A stretch of 22,722 bases of DNA, from contig CABROZ010000026.1 in assembly GCA_902472795.1 (NCBI GenBank), positions 1-22,722 on the forward strand, given 5' to 3'. The position numbers and the translations under genes were made by a program. A model generated the notes under the pieces. It ran no database searches. It was given only the letters and a program-made list of their open reading frames with translations, and was not told the DNA's origin. Each line of letters opens with the position of its first letter. Within the stretch, counting starts at the first letter, position 1. The DNA is from an uncultured Bacteroides sp. GTDB taxonomy: Bacteria; Bacteroidota; Bacteroidia; Bacteroidales; Bacteroidaceae. Of the stretch, positions 1-6,739 are shown one piece after another.

Positions 1-523
1 GGGCGATGCTCTCCAGCAGGGCCTTGGCGTCGGCCATGTCGTTGTAGCCGTAGAAGGTGCGCTGTGCAGCCACGTAGCTCAACGCCAGAATCGAACCGTA
101 CTCGGCGATGGCATTCAGCTTCTTGGCCGACTGAATCATTTTATGGAAAGAGATGGCCGAAATATCCAGCGTCTTGTTCAGCATGTCATAATCCAGGTCG
201 TCATAGGTACGTTTCTTACGTACGTTGGGGGACATACCGATGGAATGAAGCACGAAATCGATCTGGCCGCCCAATACTTCCATAGAGCGCTTGAAGACAT
301 TCTCCAGATCCTCCACACTGGTAGCATCGGCAGGAATCACCTCGCAATGCAACTTGTCGGCCAATGCCGATACTTCGCCCATGCGCACGGCGACAGGTGT
401 GTTCGACAAAGTGATTACAGCACCTTCTTCTACTGCTTTTTCTGCTACTTTCCAGGCAATGGACTGCTCGTTCAGAGCACCGAATATAATGCCTCTTTTT
501 CCTTTCAACAAATTGTAACTCAT
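1..523 (-). CDS. fabI: Enoyl-[acyl-carrier-protein] reductase FabI, 5' part (3' end beyond window)
   Basis: Reduces enoyl-ACP to acyl-ACP with NAD(P)H in the last step of each fatty acid elongation cycle, in the cytoplasm. The minus-strand frame opens with ATG at 523-521 and stays open to the left edge, giving 174 codons. The N-terminus MSYNLLKGKRGIIFGALNEQ contains the modified Rossmann nucleotide-binding motif of the FabI type, with NEQSIAW where E. coli FabI has a similar sequence. LHSIGMSP follows. Near the edge, YVAAQRTFYGYNDMADAK supplies the catalytic Tyr-x6-Lys (YNDMADAK) of this short-chain dehydrogenase family. The C-terminal third lies outside the window. A TATCTTTG element at 556-549 fits its promoter. 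It is a housekeeping gene transcribed away from the PUL and probably marks the PUL boundary. Identification is firm; only completeness is unknown. Confidence 0.95.
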   Translation of the reverse strand, partial: MSYNLLKGKRGIIFGALNEQSIAWKVAEKAVEEGAVITLSNTPVAVRMGEVSALADKLHCEVIPADATSVEDLENVFKRSMEVLGGQIDFVLHSIGMSPNVRKKRTYDDLDYDMLNKTLDISAISFHKMIQSAKKLNAIAEYGSILALSYVAAQRTFYGYNDMADAKALLESIA

Positions 524-548
524 ACTACATTAATTAAATTTGAGGCTG

Positions 549-556
549 CAAAGATA
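549..556 (-). promoter_or_regulatory. fabI promoter, -7 element
   Basis: On the minus strand this reads TATCTTTG, an exact match to the Bacteroides -7 consensus TAnnTTTG. It ends 25 bases upstream of the fabI ATG, which gives a short leader. I see no clean TTTG -33 element at the usual 19-21 base spacing. It is back to back with the PUL promoter at 663-670. Confidence 0.7.
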
Positions 557-609
557 GTGAGTTTATCCGGAAGTCTATCGAAAATTGTTGAAAGAAAGCA
601 CCAAAAGAC

Positions 610-642
610 AAAAAATCCACCTAATTCTTCAATTTGTCCACC
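610..642 (+). promoter_or_regulatory. Putative HTCS operator upstream of the DUF4861-GH43 unit
   Basis: Two direct half-sites, AAAAAATCCACC (610-621) and AATTTGTCCACC (631-642), repeat with a 21-bp period, that is, two helical turns. The C of CAATTT (630) is 33 bases upstream of the first T of the -7 element at 663. The same sequence and spacing occur before the GH28 and susC genes. AraC-type regulators typically bind direct repeats spaced by about two turns, and the HTCS encoded in this window ends in such a domain. Binding is inferred, not shown. Confidence 0.6.
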
Positions 643-662
643 AAAAACAAAGCGGATAATCC

Positions 663-670
663 TACTTTTG
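663..670 (+). promoter_or_regulatory. Promoter -7 element of the DUF4861-GH43 unit
   Basis: TACTTTTG matches TAnnTTTG. No TTTG occurs at the normal -33 spacing, which fits an activator-dependent promoter. Transcription would start around 677, leaving a leader of about 100 bases before the ATG at 780. Confidence 0.65.
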
Positions 671-779
671 CAGGGTAAATACACCTGATACAGGGCGGAG
701 GGACCACCAGACGGCAGACGACGAAGGCAGTCCGTCCGCAAAGCAGATTTTACAAGAAAAGACATCATACGCCGAAACC

Positions 780-2036
780 ATGAAAAAGAAAATCCTCATC
801 CTGCTGGGCCTGTTGGGGGCTACAGCCTTCGGTGCGGCTGCCGAGAAAAGCCGTACTGTCAACTTAGAACTCAGAAACACGTGGACTCGCCAACAGAAAG
901 ACGCACCCGTCGTCGTCAGGCTGAGCGAACTGAATGTGGACTTCGTCGTACGGTCGGCCACGGTGAAGGACGGCACACAAGAGATACCTTCGCAACTGGA
1001 CGACTTAGACGGCGACCGGACGGCCGACGAGCTGGCCTTCGTCATCGACATGCCTGCCCAAAGCACCCGGCAGATCCGCATCACGCTGTCCGACAGCCTG
1101 CCACAGAAAGCCTATGCGCCCCGCGTATCGGCCCAGTTGCTGATACGCGATGCCAAGAAGGGGAAACATGCCCAGGTTCAGTCGGTCACCGTGCCGGGAA
1201 CAACGAACTTCTATAATATGGTATATGGCCACGGACCCATGTTCGAATCGGAATTGGTGGGCTACCGTATCTACTTCAACGAAAAGCAGACCATCGACCC
1301 CTACGGAAAGTTTACCCCAAGACTGGAACTGACCGAAAGCCGGTTCTATCCCACCGACGAACAGCTGGCACGAGGCTTTGGCGACGACGTACTGATGGTG
1401 GGCAACAGTTGCGGCATCGGCACCCTGAAGGGTTGGGACGGACAGAAGGCTGTCCACATCGCCCCGGTGGCCACCCGGACAGAGCGCATCCTGGCGGACG
1501 GTCCGGTGCGTGCCGTTGTCGAGGTGGAAGTGCAGGGGTGGGAGTATCAGGGCAGCTGCCTCGACATGACCCAACGATACATTCTGTATGCCGGACACCG
1601 CGACCTGCGCATCGAGACTTCGTTCTCGCATCCGCTGGCCGAAGAGGTGTTCTGCACCGGCGTACAGAACATCATGGGCAACGAAACCGTTGCCTACAGC
1701 GACCACCGGGGACTGACCGGCAGCTGGGGACGGCACTGGCCCGTGAACGACACCGTGAAATATGCCAAAGAGACCATCGGCATTGCCACCTGCATCCCGG
1801 AGAAGTACATCCGGCAGGAAGTGGCGGACGGGGACAACTTCCTATACACCCTGTCGGCACCCGGCGAACGGGGATTCTGCCATTACACCATGTTCACCTC
1901 GCGCAAGGAGACCTTCGGCTTTCCCGATGCCGAAGCCTGGTTCGGATACATGCAGGAATGGAAGGACGGGCTGGAGCATCCGCTGGAAACCGTCATCCTG
2001 CCGGATGTGGAAACTTCCGGCCGTCCGCATCCCTGA
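780..2036 (+). CDS. DUF4861-type exported protein
   Basis: A 418-residue protein that I recognise as the DUF4861 family, found in Bacteroidetes carbohydrate-degradation loci; its activity is not established to my knowledge. The start MKKKILILLGLLGATAFGAAA is a standard signal peptide, with cleavage near residue 21, so the product is periplasmic or outer-membrane associated. There is no lipobox cysteine. The mature part is rich in beta-strand patterns and has conserved-looking blocks such as QLDDLDGDRTADELAFVIDM near the N-terminus and GHRDLRIETSFSHPL in the middle. It is the first gene of a two-gene unit with the GH43 gene, 64 bases apart, under a promoter that shares the PUL operator. Position and regulation suggest a role in processing the PUL's glycan, perhaps as a lyase, hydrolase or binding protein; this is inference. 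No frameshift or truncation is visible. Confidence 0.8.
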   Translation: MKKKILILLGLLGATAFGAAAEKSRTVNLELRNTWTRQQKDAPVVVRLSELNVDFVVRSATVKDGTQEIPSQLDDLDGDRTADELAFVIDMPAQSTRQIRITLSDSLPQKAYAPRVSAQLLIRDAKKGKHAQVQSVTVPGTTNFYNMVYGHGPMFESELVGYRIYFNEKQTIDPYGKFTPRLELTESRFYPTDEQLARGFGDDVLMVGNSCGIGTLKGWDGQKAVHIAPVATRTERILADGPVRAVVEVEVQGWEYQGSCLDMTQRYILYAGHRDLRIETSFSHPLAEEVFCTGVQNIMGNETVAYSDHRGLTGSWGRHWPVNDTVKYAKETIGIATCIPEKYIRQEVADGDNFLYTLSAPGERGFCHYTMFTSRKETFGFPDAEAWFGYMQEWKDGLEHPLETVILPDVETSGRPHP

Positions 2037-2100
2037 AGCCGGGGCATGACGCCACGATCATCTTCTTCATCGATTCACCCTTATCAACCACCGACGCAAC

Positions 2101-3777
2101 ATGAATATTTCTACATCATTCGCATGCATTGCCCTGCTGGCTGCCCTGCCGGTTGCGGCTCAGCAGAAAGAGTACGTATCGCAAGTATGGGAAGCCGACC
2201 GGGGCGACGGCACCTATCAGAATCCCGTCCTCTATGCCGACTATTCCGACCCCGATGCCTGCCGCGTAGGCAATGACTTCTACATGACCAGCTCCAGCTT
2301 CAACTGCCTGCCGGGCTTGCAGATACTGCACTCCAACGATCTGGTCAACTGGCACATCATCGGCGCAGCCATCCCCTACAGCCTCGCTCCCGTCCGCACC
2401 CCCGAACGCCCCGAACACGGCAACCGCGTATGGGCACCCGCTATACGCCACCACAACGGACAGTTCTACATTTTCTGGGGAGATCCGGACCAGGGAGTCT
2501 TTATGACCAAGGCCCGCGACCCGCAGGGGCCGTGGACCGAGCCCGTACTGGTAAAGGCCGGACAGGGCATCATCGACCCTTGCCCCCTGTGGGACGACGA
2601 CGGACAGGTCTATTTGGTGCACGCCTATGCCGGCAGCCGCGCCCAGCTGAAGAGTGTCATCGCCGTCTGTCGGCTGAATGAAGAGGCCACGCAGGCCGTC
2701 ACCCCTTCACGCATCGTCTTCGACGGGCACGAGGCTCACGCGACGTGCGAGGGTCCCAAGTTCTACAAGAAAGACGGCTATTACTACATCTTCCATCCGG
2801 CGGGCGGAGTGCCTACCGGCTGGCAAGTGGTGCTACGCTCGAAGAACGTCTATGGCCCCTACGAGTGCAGAACCGTGCTGGCACAGGGCAACACCTCGGT
2901 CAACGGGCCACACCAGGGCGCGTGGGTGGACACCCCGACCGGCGAGGACTGGTTCCTGCACTTCCAGGACGTAGGGGCTTACGGGCGGGTGGTGCACCTG
3001 CAACCCATGAAGTGGAAGGACGGTTGGCCCGTCATCGGCACCGATCCCGACGGCGACGGGTGCGGCGAACCCGTGCTGTCGCACCGCAAGCCCGACGTAG
3101 GCCGCACGTATCCCGTCCGCACGCCGCAGGAGAGCGACGAGTTCGATGGCTACACCCTTTCGCCCCAGTGGCAGTGGCATGCCAACATCAACGAGAAGTG
3201 GGCCTACCATGCAGGCAACCGCGGCTTCGTCCGCCTGTACTCGTACCCGGTGGTGCCGCAGTACAGAAACCTGTGGGATGTGGCCAATCTGTTGCTTCAG
3301 AAGACGCCTGCCCCCAACTTCACCGCCACGATGAAGCTGACCTTCAGCCCCACGGACAAGTACAGGGGCGAACGCACCGGATTAGTGGTGATGGGCATGG
3401 ACTATGCCGCGCTGATGCTCGAAAACACGGCCGACGGACTGACCCTGTCGCAGGTGGAGTGCATCGGTGCCGACAAGGGACAGCCCGAGCAGGTCAACGC
3501 ATCGGTCGGACTGACCGGAGGTACCGTCTATCTGCGCGTCAGGTTCGGGTGCGACGGTCGGAAGATAGCCCAAAGCGAAGGCGGGCACGACCTGCTCGTG
3601 ACGTGCAACTTCAGCTACAGCACCGACGGCCGGACGTTCAGCCCATTAGGCACCACCTTCCGGGCGCGTGAAGGCAAATGGATAGGCGCCAAGGTGGGCA
3701 CCTTCTGCACCCGCCCCGCCATCAGGGCCAACGACGGCGGATGGGCCGATATCGACTGGTTCCGCATCACCCCGTAA
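2101..3777 (+). CDS. Glycoside hydrolase family 43 (beta-xylosidase / alpha-L-arabinofuranosidase type)
   Basis: A 558-residue exported enzyme that should release terminal arabinofuranose or xylose from side chains by inversion. The signal peptide is residues 1-20 (MNISTSFACIALLAALPVAA). A five-bladed GH43 propeller covers about residues 38-330. The three acidic residues are recognisable: the base Asp50 in DYSDPDACRVGNDFYM, the pKa modulator Asp159 in IIDPCPLWDDDG, and the acid Glu217 in HATCEGPKFYKKDGYYY. From about residue 340 (SDEFDGYTLSPQWQW) to the end there is a concanavalin-like C-terminal domain of the beta-xylosidase type. Arabinofuranosidase and xylosidase cannot be separated from sequence alone. 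It lies 64 bases after DUF4861 with no promoter between, so the two are probably co-transcribed. In a pectin locus the target could be arabinan side chains or xylogalacturonan. Confidence 0.9.
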   Translation: MNISTSFACIALLAALPVAAQQKEYVSQVWEADRGDGTYQNPVLYADYSDPDACRVGNDFYMTSSSFNCLPGLQILHSNDLVNWHIIGAAIPYSLAPVRTPERPEHGNRVWAPAIRHHNGQFYIFWGDPDQGVFMTKARDPQGPWTEPVLVKAGQGIIDPCPLWDDDGQVYLVHAYAGSRAQLKSVIAVCRLNEEATQAVTPSRIVFDGHEAHATCEGPKFYKKDGYYYIFHPAGGVPTGWQVVLRSKNVYGPYECRTVLAQGNTSVNGPHQGAWVDTPTGEDWFLHFQDVGAYGRVVHLQPMKWKDGWPVIGTDPDGDGCGEPVLSHRKPDVGRTYPVRTPQESDEFDGYTLSPQWQWHANINEKWAYHAGNRGFVRLYSYPVVPQYRNLWDVANLLLQKTPAPNFTATMKLTFSPTDKYRGERTGLVVMGMDYAALMLENTADGLTLSQVECIGADKGQPEQVNASVGLTGGTVYLRVRFGCDGRKIAQSEGGHDLLVTCNFSYSTDGRTFSPLGTTFRAREGKWIGAKVGTFCTRPAIRANDGGWADIDWFRITP

Positions 3778-4020
3778 GCAGGGATTCTGTAAAACATTAT
3801 AACCAACAGACAGGGAAATCATAAAACGTTGATAATCAGAAGCCTTATATGTTGGCTATCTAAGTATAGGACTGAGGGGGTCTAAGTATAGGACCGAGGG
3901 TACCTCAGTCCTATACTTAGGTACCCTCGGTATAGGACTGTGACCGGAAGCCGTCCGCGCTGTCAATAATTATCCTAAACCTCCTCCCCTTCCCGGCTAC
4001 TGCCCGCACGGGGCGGACAC
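3778..4020. other. Intergenic region after the GH43 gene
   Basis: No credible gene. It holds the alternating repeat array at 3860-3940 and otherwise AT-rich sequence after the GH43 stop. No classical hairpin followed by a T-run is visible directly after GH43, so the inverted repeat arms may end that transcript, though no T-tract follows them. Confidence 0.6.
3860..3940. repeat. Array of an 18-bp repeat in alternating orientation
   Basis: CTAAGTATAGGACTGAGG occurs at 3860-3877. It recurs with one change (CTAAGTATAGGACCGAGG) at 3882-3899, 22 bases on. Its exact reverse complement lies at 3903-3920, and a fragment TATAGGACTG at 3931-3940. Copies 2 and 3 can fold as an 18-bp stem with a three-base loop and one mismatch. 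CCGAGGGTAC (3894-3903) and GTACCCTCGG (3921-3930) form a further inverted pair. It is non-coding and lies between two transcription units. The function is unknown; RNA hairpin, transcript end or protein-binding array are all possible. Confidence 0.85.
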
Positions 4021-4052
4021 GTTGCAGATGTGCCCGAAAAGTATTACCTTTG
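4021..4052 (+). promoter_or_regulatory. Promoter of the gph-like gene
   Basis: GTTG (4021-4024), 20 bases, then TACCTTTG (4045-4052), which is the Bacteroides -33/-7 arrangement with near-consensus elements and normal spacing. It lacks the PUL operator, so this gene is probably expressed independently. The promoter also decides the translation start: the GTG at 4030 lies inside it, so the ATG at 4078 is preferred. Confidence 0.65.
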
Positions 4053-4077
4053 CCGCCGGAACATAAAACCTGTGAAA

Positions 4078-4731
4078 ATGAAGAAACTGATTATATTCGA
4101 CCTCGACGGCACACTGCTCAACACCATTGCCGACCTGGCACAAAGCACCAATCACGCCCTCAGCGCCTTAGGCTATCCCACCCACGACGAAGCCTCGTAC
4201 AAGTTCATGGTGGGCAACGGCATCAACAAGCTGTTCGAACGTGCCCTGCCCGAAGGAGAAAAAACCGAAGAGAACGTCCTGCGGGTACGTGCCCAATTCA
4301 TCCCCTACTACGACTGCCACAATGCCGACCGCAGCCGCCCCTACCCCGGCATAGCCGAACTGCTGGAACAGCTGCAGTCGCAGCACATACTGCTGGCGGT
4401 GGCCTCGAACAAGTATCACGCTGCCACCACGAAGCTCATTGCCCACTACTTCCCGCAGATACGCTTTGCCGCCGTCTATGGCCAGCGCGAAGGCATTGCC
4501 ACCAAACCCGACCCCACCGTTGTGGCCGACATCCTGCGCGACACCGGTGTGCAGCCCGAAGACGTGCTCTACGTAGGCGACTCGGCCGTCGATATGCAGA
4601 CCGCCCTCAACGCCGGTGTCACCGCCTGCGGCGTCACCTGGGGCTTCCGTCCGCGCACCGAACTGGAAGCGCTCAACCCAGCCTACATCGTCGACCAGGC
4701 ATCCGACATACTGAAAATAGCAAACAAATGA
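4078..4731 (+). CDS. gph: HAD-family phosphatase, phosphoglycolate phosphatase type
   Basis: A 217-residue cytoplasmic phosphatase of the haloacid dehalogenase superfamily. From the ATG at 4078 it begins MKKLIIFDLDGTLLNT, with nucleophile Asp8 and acid/base Asp10. Motif II is in LLAVASNKYHAATTK, the motif III lysine is in KPDPTVVADIL, and the metal-binding motif IV is VLYVGDSAVDMQTALNAGV. Length and the helical cap after motif I match Gph/PGP enzymes, which hydrolyse 2-phosphoglycolate, but related sugar-phosphate phosphatases look the same and the substrate is uncertain. An in-frame GTG at 4030 would add 16 residues but falls within the promoter. The gene sits between two PUL units, with its own promoter and terminator, so it is a separate transcription unit and may be unrelated to glycan use. 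Confidence 0.85.
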   Translation: MKKLIIFDLDGTLLNTIADLAQSTNHALSALGYPTHDEASYKFMVGNGINKLFERALPEGEKTEENVLRVRAQFIPYYDCHNADRSRPYPGIAELLEQLQSQHILLAVASNKYHAATTKLIAHYFPQIRFAAVYGQREGIATKPDPTVVADILRDTGVQPEDVLYVGDSAVDMQTALNAGVTACGVTWGFRPRTELEALNPAYIVDQASDILKIANK

Positions 4732-4736
4732 TACCG

Positions 4737-4780
4737 GCAGCCGCCTCACTATTCCGAAGAAGGCGGCTGCTTTCTTTTCC
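4737..4780 (+). terminator. Intrinsic terminator of the gph-like gene
   Basis: GCAGCCGCC (4737-4745) pairs perfectly with GGCGGCTGC (4762-4770) and is followed by TTTCTTTTCC. It begins six bases after the stop codon and separates this gene from the GH28 promoter. Confidence 0.85.
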
Positions 4781-4855
4781 ACCCACCTTTCCAGCCGCCA
4801 ACCGGCAGCCACACGGCAAACAGCACGCTACACCCCTCCCCATCGGTGATTAGCC

Positions 4856-4888
4856 AAAAAATACACCAAAACAGACAATTTCTGCACA
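4856..4888 (+). promoter_or_regulatory. Putative HTCS operator upstream of the GH28-PL1 unit
   Basis: Direct half-sites AAAAAATACACC (4856-4867) and AATTTCTGCACA (4877-4888), 21 bp apart. The C of CAATTT (4876) is 33 bases upstream of the -7 element at 4909, exactly as at the DUF4861 and susC promoters. Confidence 0.6.
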
Positions 4889-4908
4889 TCGGTTTAGGGA
4901 AAGATCGG

Positions 4909-4916
4909 TACTTTTG
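4909..4916 (+). promoter_or_regulatory. Promoter -7 element of the GH28-PL1 unit
   Basis: TACTTTTG matches TAnnTTTG and is identical to the element before DUF4861. There is no TTTG at -33 spacing. The leader to the ATG at 4989 would be about 65 bases. Confidence 0.65.
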
Positions 4917-4988
4917 TCAACGGCAGCACTTCCACCCCATCGTCGGAAGCACTGCCCCGAAAAAGTATAACCTTTTAGTACAATCGAT

Positions 4989-6635
4989 ATGACCATGAAT
5001 TACCAGACATCTTCCCTTTCGCAAAAGCCCTCCGGCTTCCTGAGAAAGTTGTTTTCGCTTTCAGCCCTTACGGCCCTGCTGCTGACAGGCAGTGCATGTA
5101 GCAGCACCCCCAAGTCGGCAACACCGGCAAGTCCCGTCGCCGATATTTACGAAGGCCTGCCCTTCGAGATGCCCCGTGTGGAACGTCCCAGCTTCCCCGA
5201 CTTCCAGGCCAACATCACCGACTTCGGTGCCAAGAACGACGGCATCACCCTGAACACCCGTGCCATCAACGACGCCATCCGCTCTGTCAATCAGAAAGGT
5301 GGCGGAACGGTCATCATCCCTGAAGGAATCTGGCTCACAGGCCCCATCGAACTGCTGAGCAACGTTAATCTGCATACCGAAAAGAACGCCCTCGTCCTGT
5401 TCACCGACGACTTCGAGGCCTATCCCATCATCGAAACCTCGTTCGAAGGACTGAACACCCGACGTTGCCAGTCGCCCATCTCGGCACGCAACGCCGAGAA
5501 CATCGCCATCACCGGCGACGGCGTATTCGACGGCTCGGGCGACAGCTGGCGCCCCGTCAAGAAGAGCAAGCTGACCGCCTCGCAGTGGAAAGCGCTCGTC
5601 CAGTCGGGCGGCGTGGTCGATAACGACATCTGGTACCCCACCCCCGGCTCGCTGAAAGGCGCGCAGGCCTGCAAGGAGTTCAACAATCCCGAAGGCATCG
5701 AGACCGACGAAGAATGGAACGAAATACGCCCCTGGCTGCGCCCCGTACTACTCAGCATCGCCCAGTGTAAGAAGGTGCTCCTCGAAGGCGTCACCTTCAA
5801 GAACTCGCCCAGCTGGTGCCTGCATCCGCTGTCGTGCGAGCACGTCACCATCGACAACGTGAAAGTATTCAATCCCTGGTACTCGCAGAACGGCGACGCC
5901 CTCGACTTAGAGTCGTGCACCAACGCCGTAATCACCAACTGCATCTTCGACGCGGGCGACGATGCCATCTGCATCAAGTCGGGCAAGGACGAAGATGGAA
6001 GAAAGCGTGGCGAACCCTGCCAGAACGTCATCGTACGCAACAACATCGTCCTGCACGGACATGGAGGCTTCGTGGTGGGCAGCGAAATGTCGGGTGGCGT
6101 GAAGAACATCTACGTGGCCGACTGTACCTTCCTCGGCACCGATGTAGGTCTGCGGTTTAAGAGTACCCGCGGACGCGGCGGAGTGGTAGAAGGCATCTAC
6201 ATCGACCGCATCCAGATGATTGACATCCCCTACGAACCACTGCTGTTCGACCTCTTCTACGGCGGCAAGGCAGCCGGCGAGGAGAGCGAAGACGACCTGC
6301 AGGGACGCATGAAGGCCGAGATACCGCCCGTAACGGAAGAAACACCCGCCTTCCGCAACATCCACATCTCCAACGTCACCTGTAAGGGTGCCGGCCGTGC
6401 CATGTTCTTCAACGGACTGCCCGAGATGCCTATCGATAACGTCACCATCAGCAACGTCACCATCAGCGACGCCAAGCAGGGCATCGTCATCAGCCAGGCG
6501 CGCAACGTCACCCTGGAGAACGTACACATCGGCACACCGGGCGAGGCCATGCAGATAAAGAATGCACAAGACATCCGCGTCGACGGCCAGACCTATCAGA
6601 ATCCCGGCCCGAAAGCCATGCCCGTCAAGATGTAA
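4989..6635 (+). CDS. Glycoside hydrolase family 28 polygalacturonase, lipoprotein
   Basis: A 548-residue enzyme that hydrolyses alpha-1,4-galacturonan (homogalacturonan) by inversion. The N-terminus has a basic stretch, a hydrophobic segment LSALTALLLTGSAC and a lipobox with Cys37, so it should be a membrane lipoprotein. The right-handed beta-helix starts near residue 75 (ITDFGAKNDGITLNT). All four GH28 motifs are present: NGDALD with Asp303, AGDDAICIKSG with Asp324 and Asp325, GHGGFVVGSE with His358, and RFKSTRGRGG with Arg389 and Lys391. Overall it resembles exo-acting bacterial polygalacturonases, but exo versus endo action needs assay. A second ATG six bases on (4995) could equally be the start. 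It leads a unit with PL1, 104 bases downstream, and its promoter carries the PUL operator. Confidence 0.93.
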   Translation: MTMNYQTSSLSQKPSGFLRKLFSLSALTALLLTGSACSSTPKSATPASPVADIYEGLPFEMPRVERPSFPDFQANITDFGAKNDGITLNTRAINDAIRSVNQKGGGTVIIPEGIWLTGPIELLSNVNLHTEKNALVLFTDDFEAYPIIETSFEGLNTRRCQSPISARNAENIAITGDGVFDGSGDSWRPVKKSKLTASQWKALVQSGGVVDNDIWYPTPGSLKGAQACKEFNNPEGIETDEEWNEIRPWLRPVLLSIAQCKKVLLEGVTFKNSPSWCLHPLSCEHVTIDNVKVFNPWYSQNGDALDLESCTNAVITNCIFDAGDDAICIKSGKDEDGRKRGEPCQNVIVRNNIVLHGHGGFVVGSEMSGGVKNIYVADCTFLGTDVGLRFKSTRGRGGVVEGIYIDRIQMIDIPYEPLLFDLFYGGKAAGEESEDDLQGRMKAEIPPVTEETPAFRNIHISNVTCKGAGRAMFFNGLPEMPIDNVTISNVTISDAKQGIVISQARNVTLENVHIGTPGEAMQIKNAQDIRVDGQTYQNPGPKAMPVKM

Positions 6636-6739
6636 AACCCGCCGATAACGACACGTAACAACAGACAGTAACCGCCGCAGAAGCAGACAACCAGCCTGCC
6701 TCCTGCTGCACAAACCATACAATCCATTAAAACTGCAAT

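Noticed and set aside
1005..1736. A 243-codon minus-strand open frame inside the DUF4861 gene, and similar antisense frames in GH28, PL1, SusD and the phosphatase
   Set aside because: They overlap well-supported genes, carry no recognisable motif, and are expected by-products of GC-rich coding sequence.
3860..3920. Invertible (phase-variable) element formed by the 18-bp inverted repeats
   Set aside because: The arms are only 25 bases apart, the enclosed segment is another repeat copy with no promoter, and there is no recombinase gene in the window.
4030..4077. GTG start at 4030 for the phosphatase gene
   Set aside because: It lies between the -33 and -7 elements of the likely promoter, and the HAD motif begins immediately after the ATG at 4078, as in the family.
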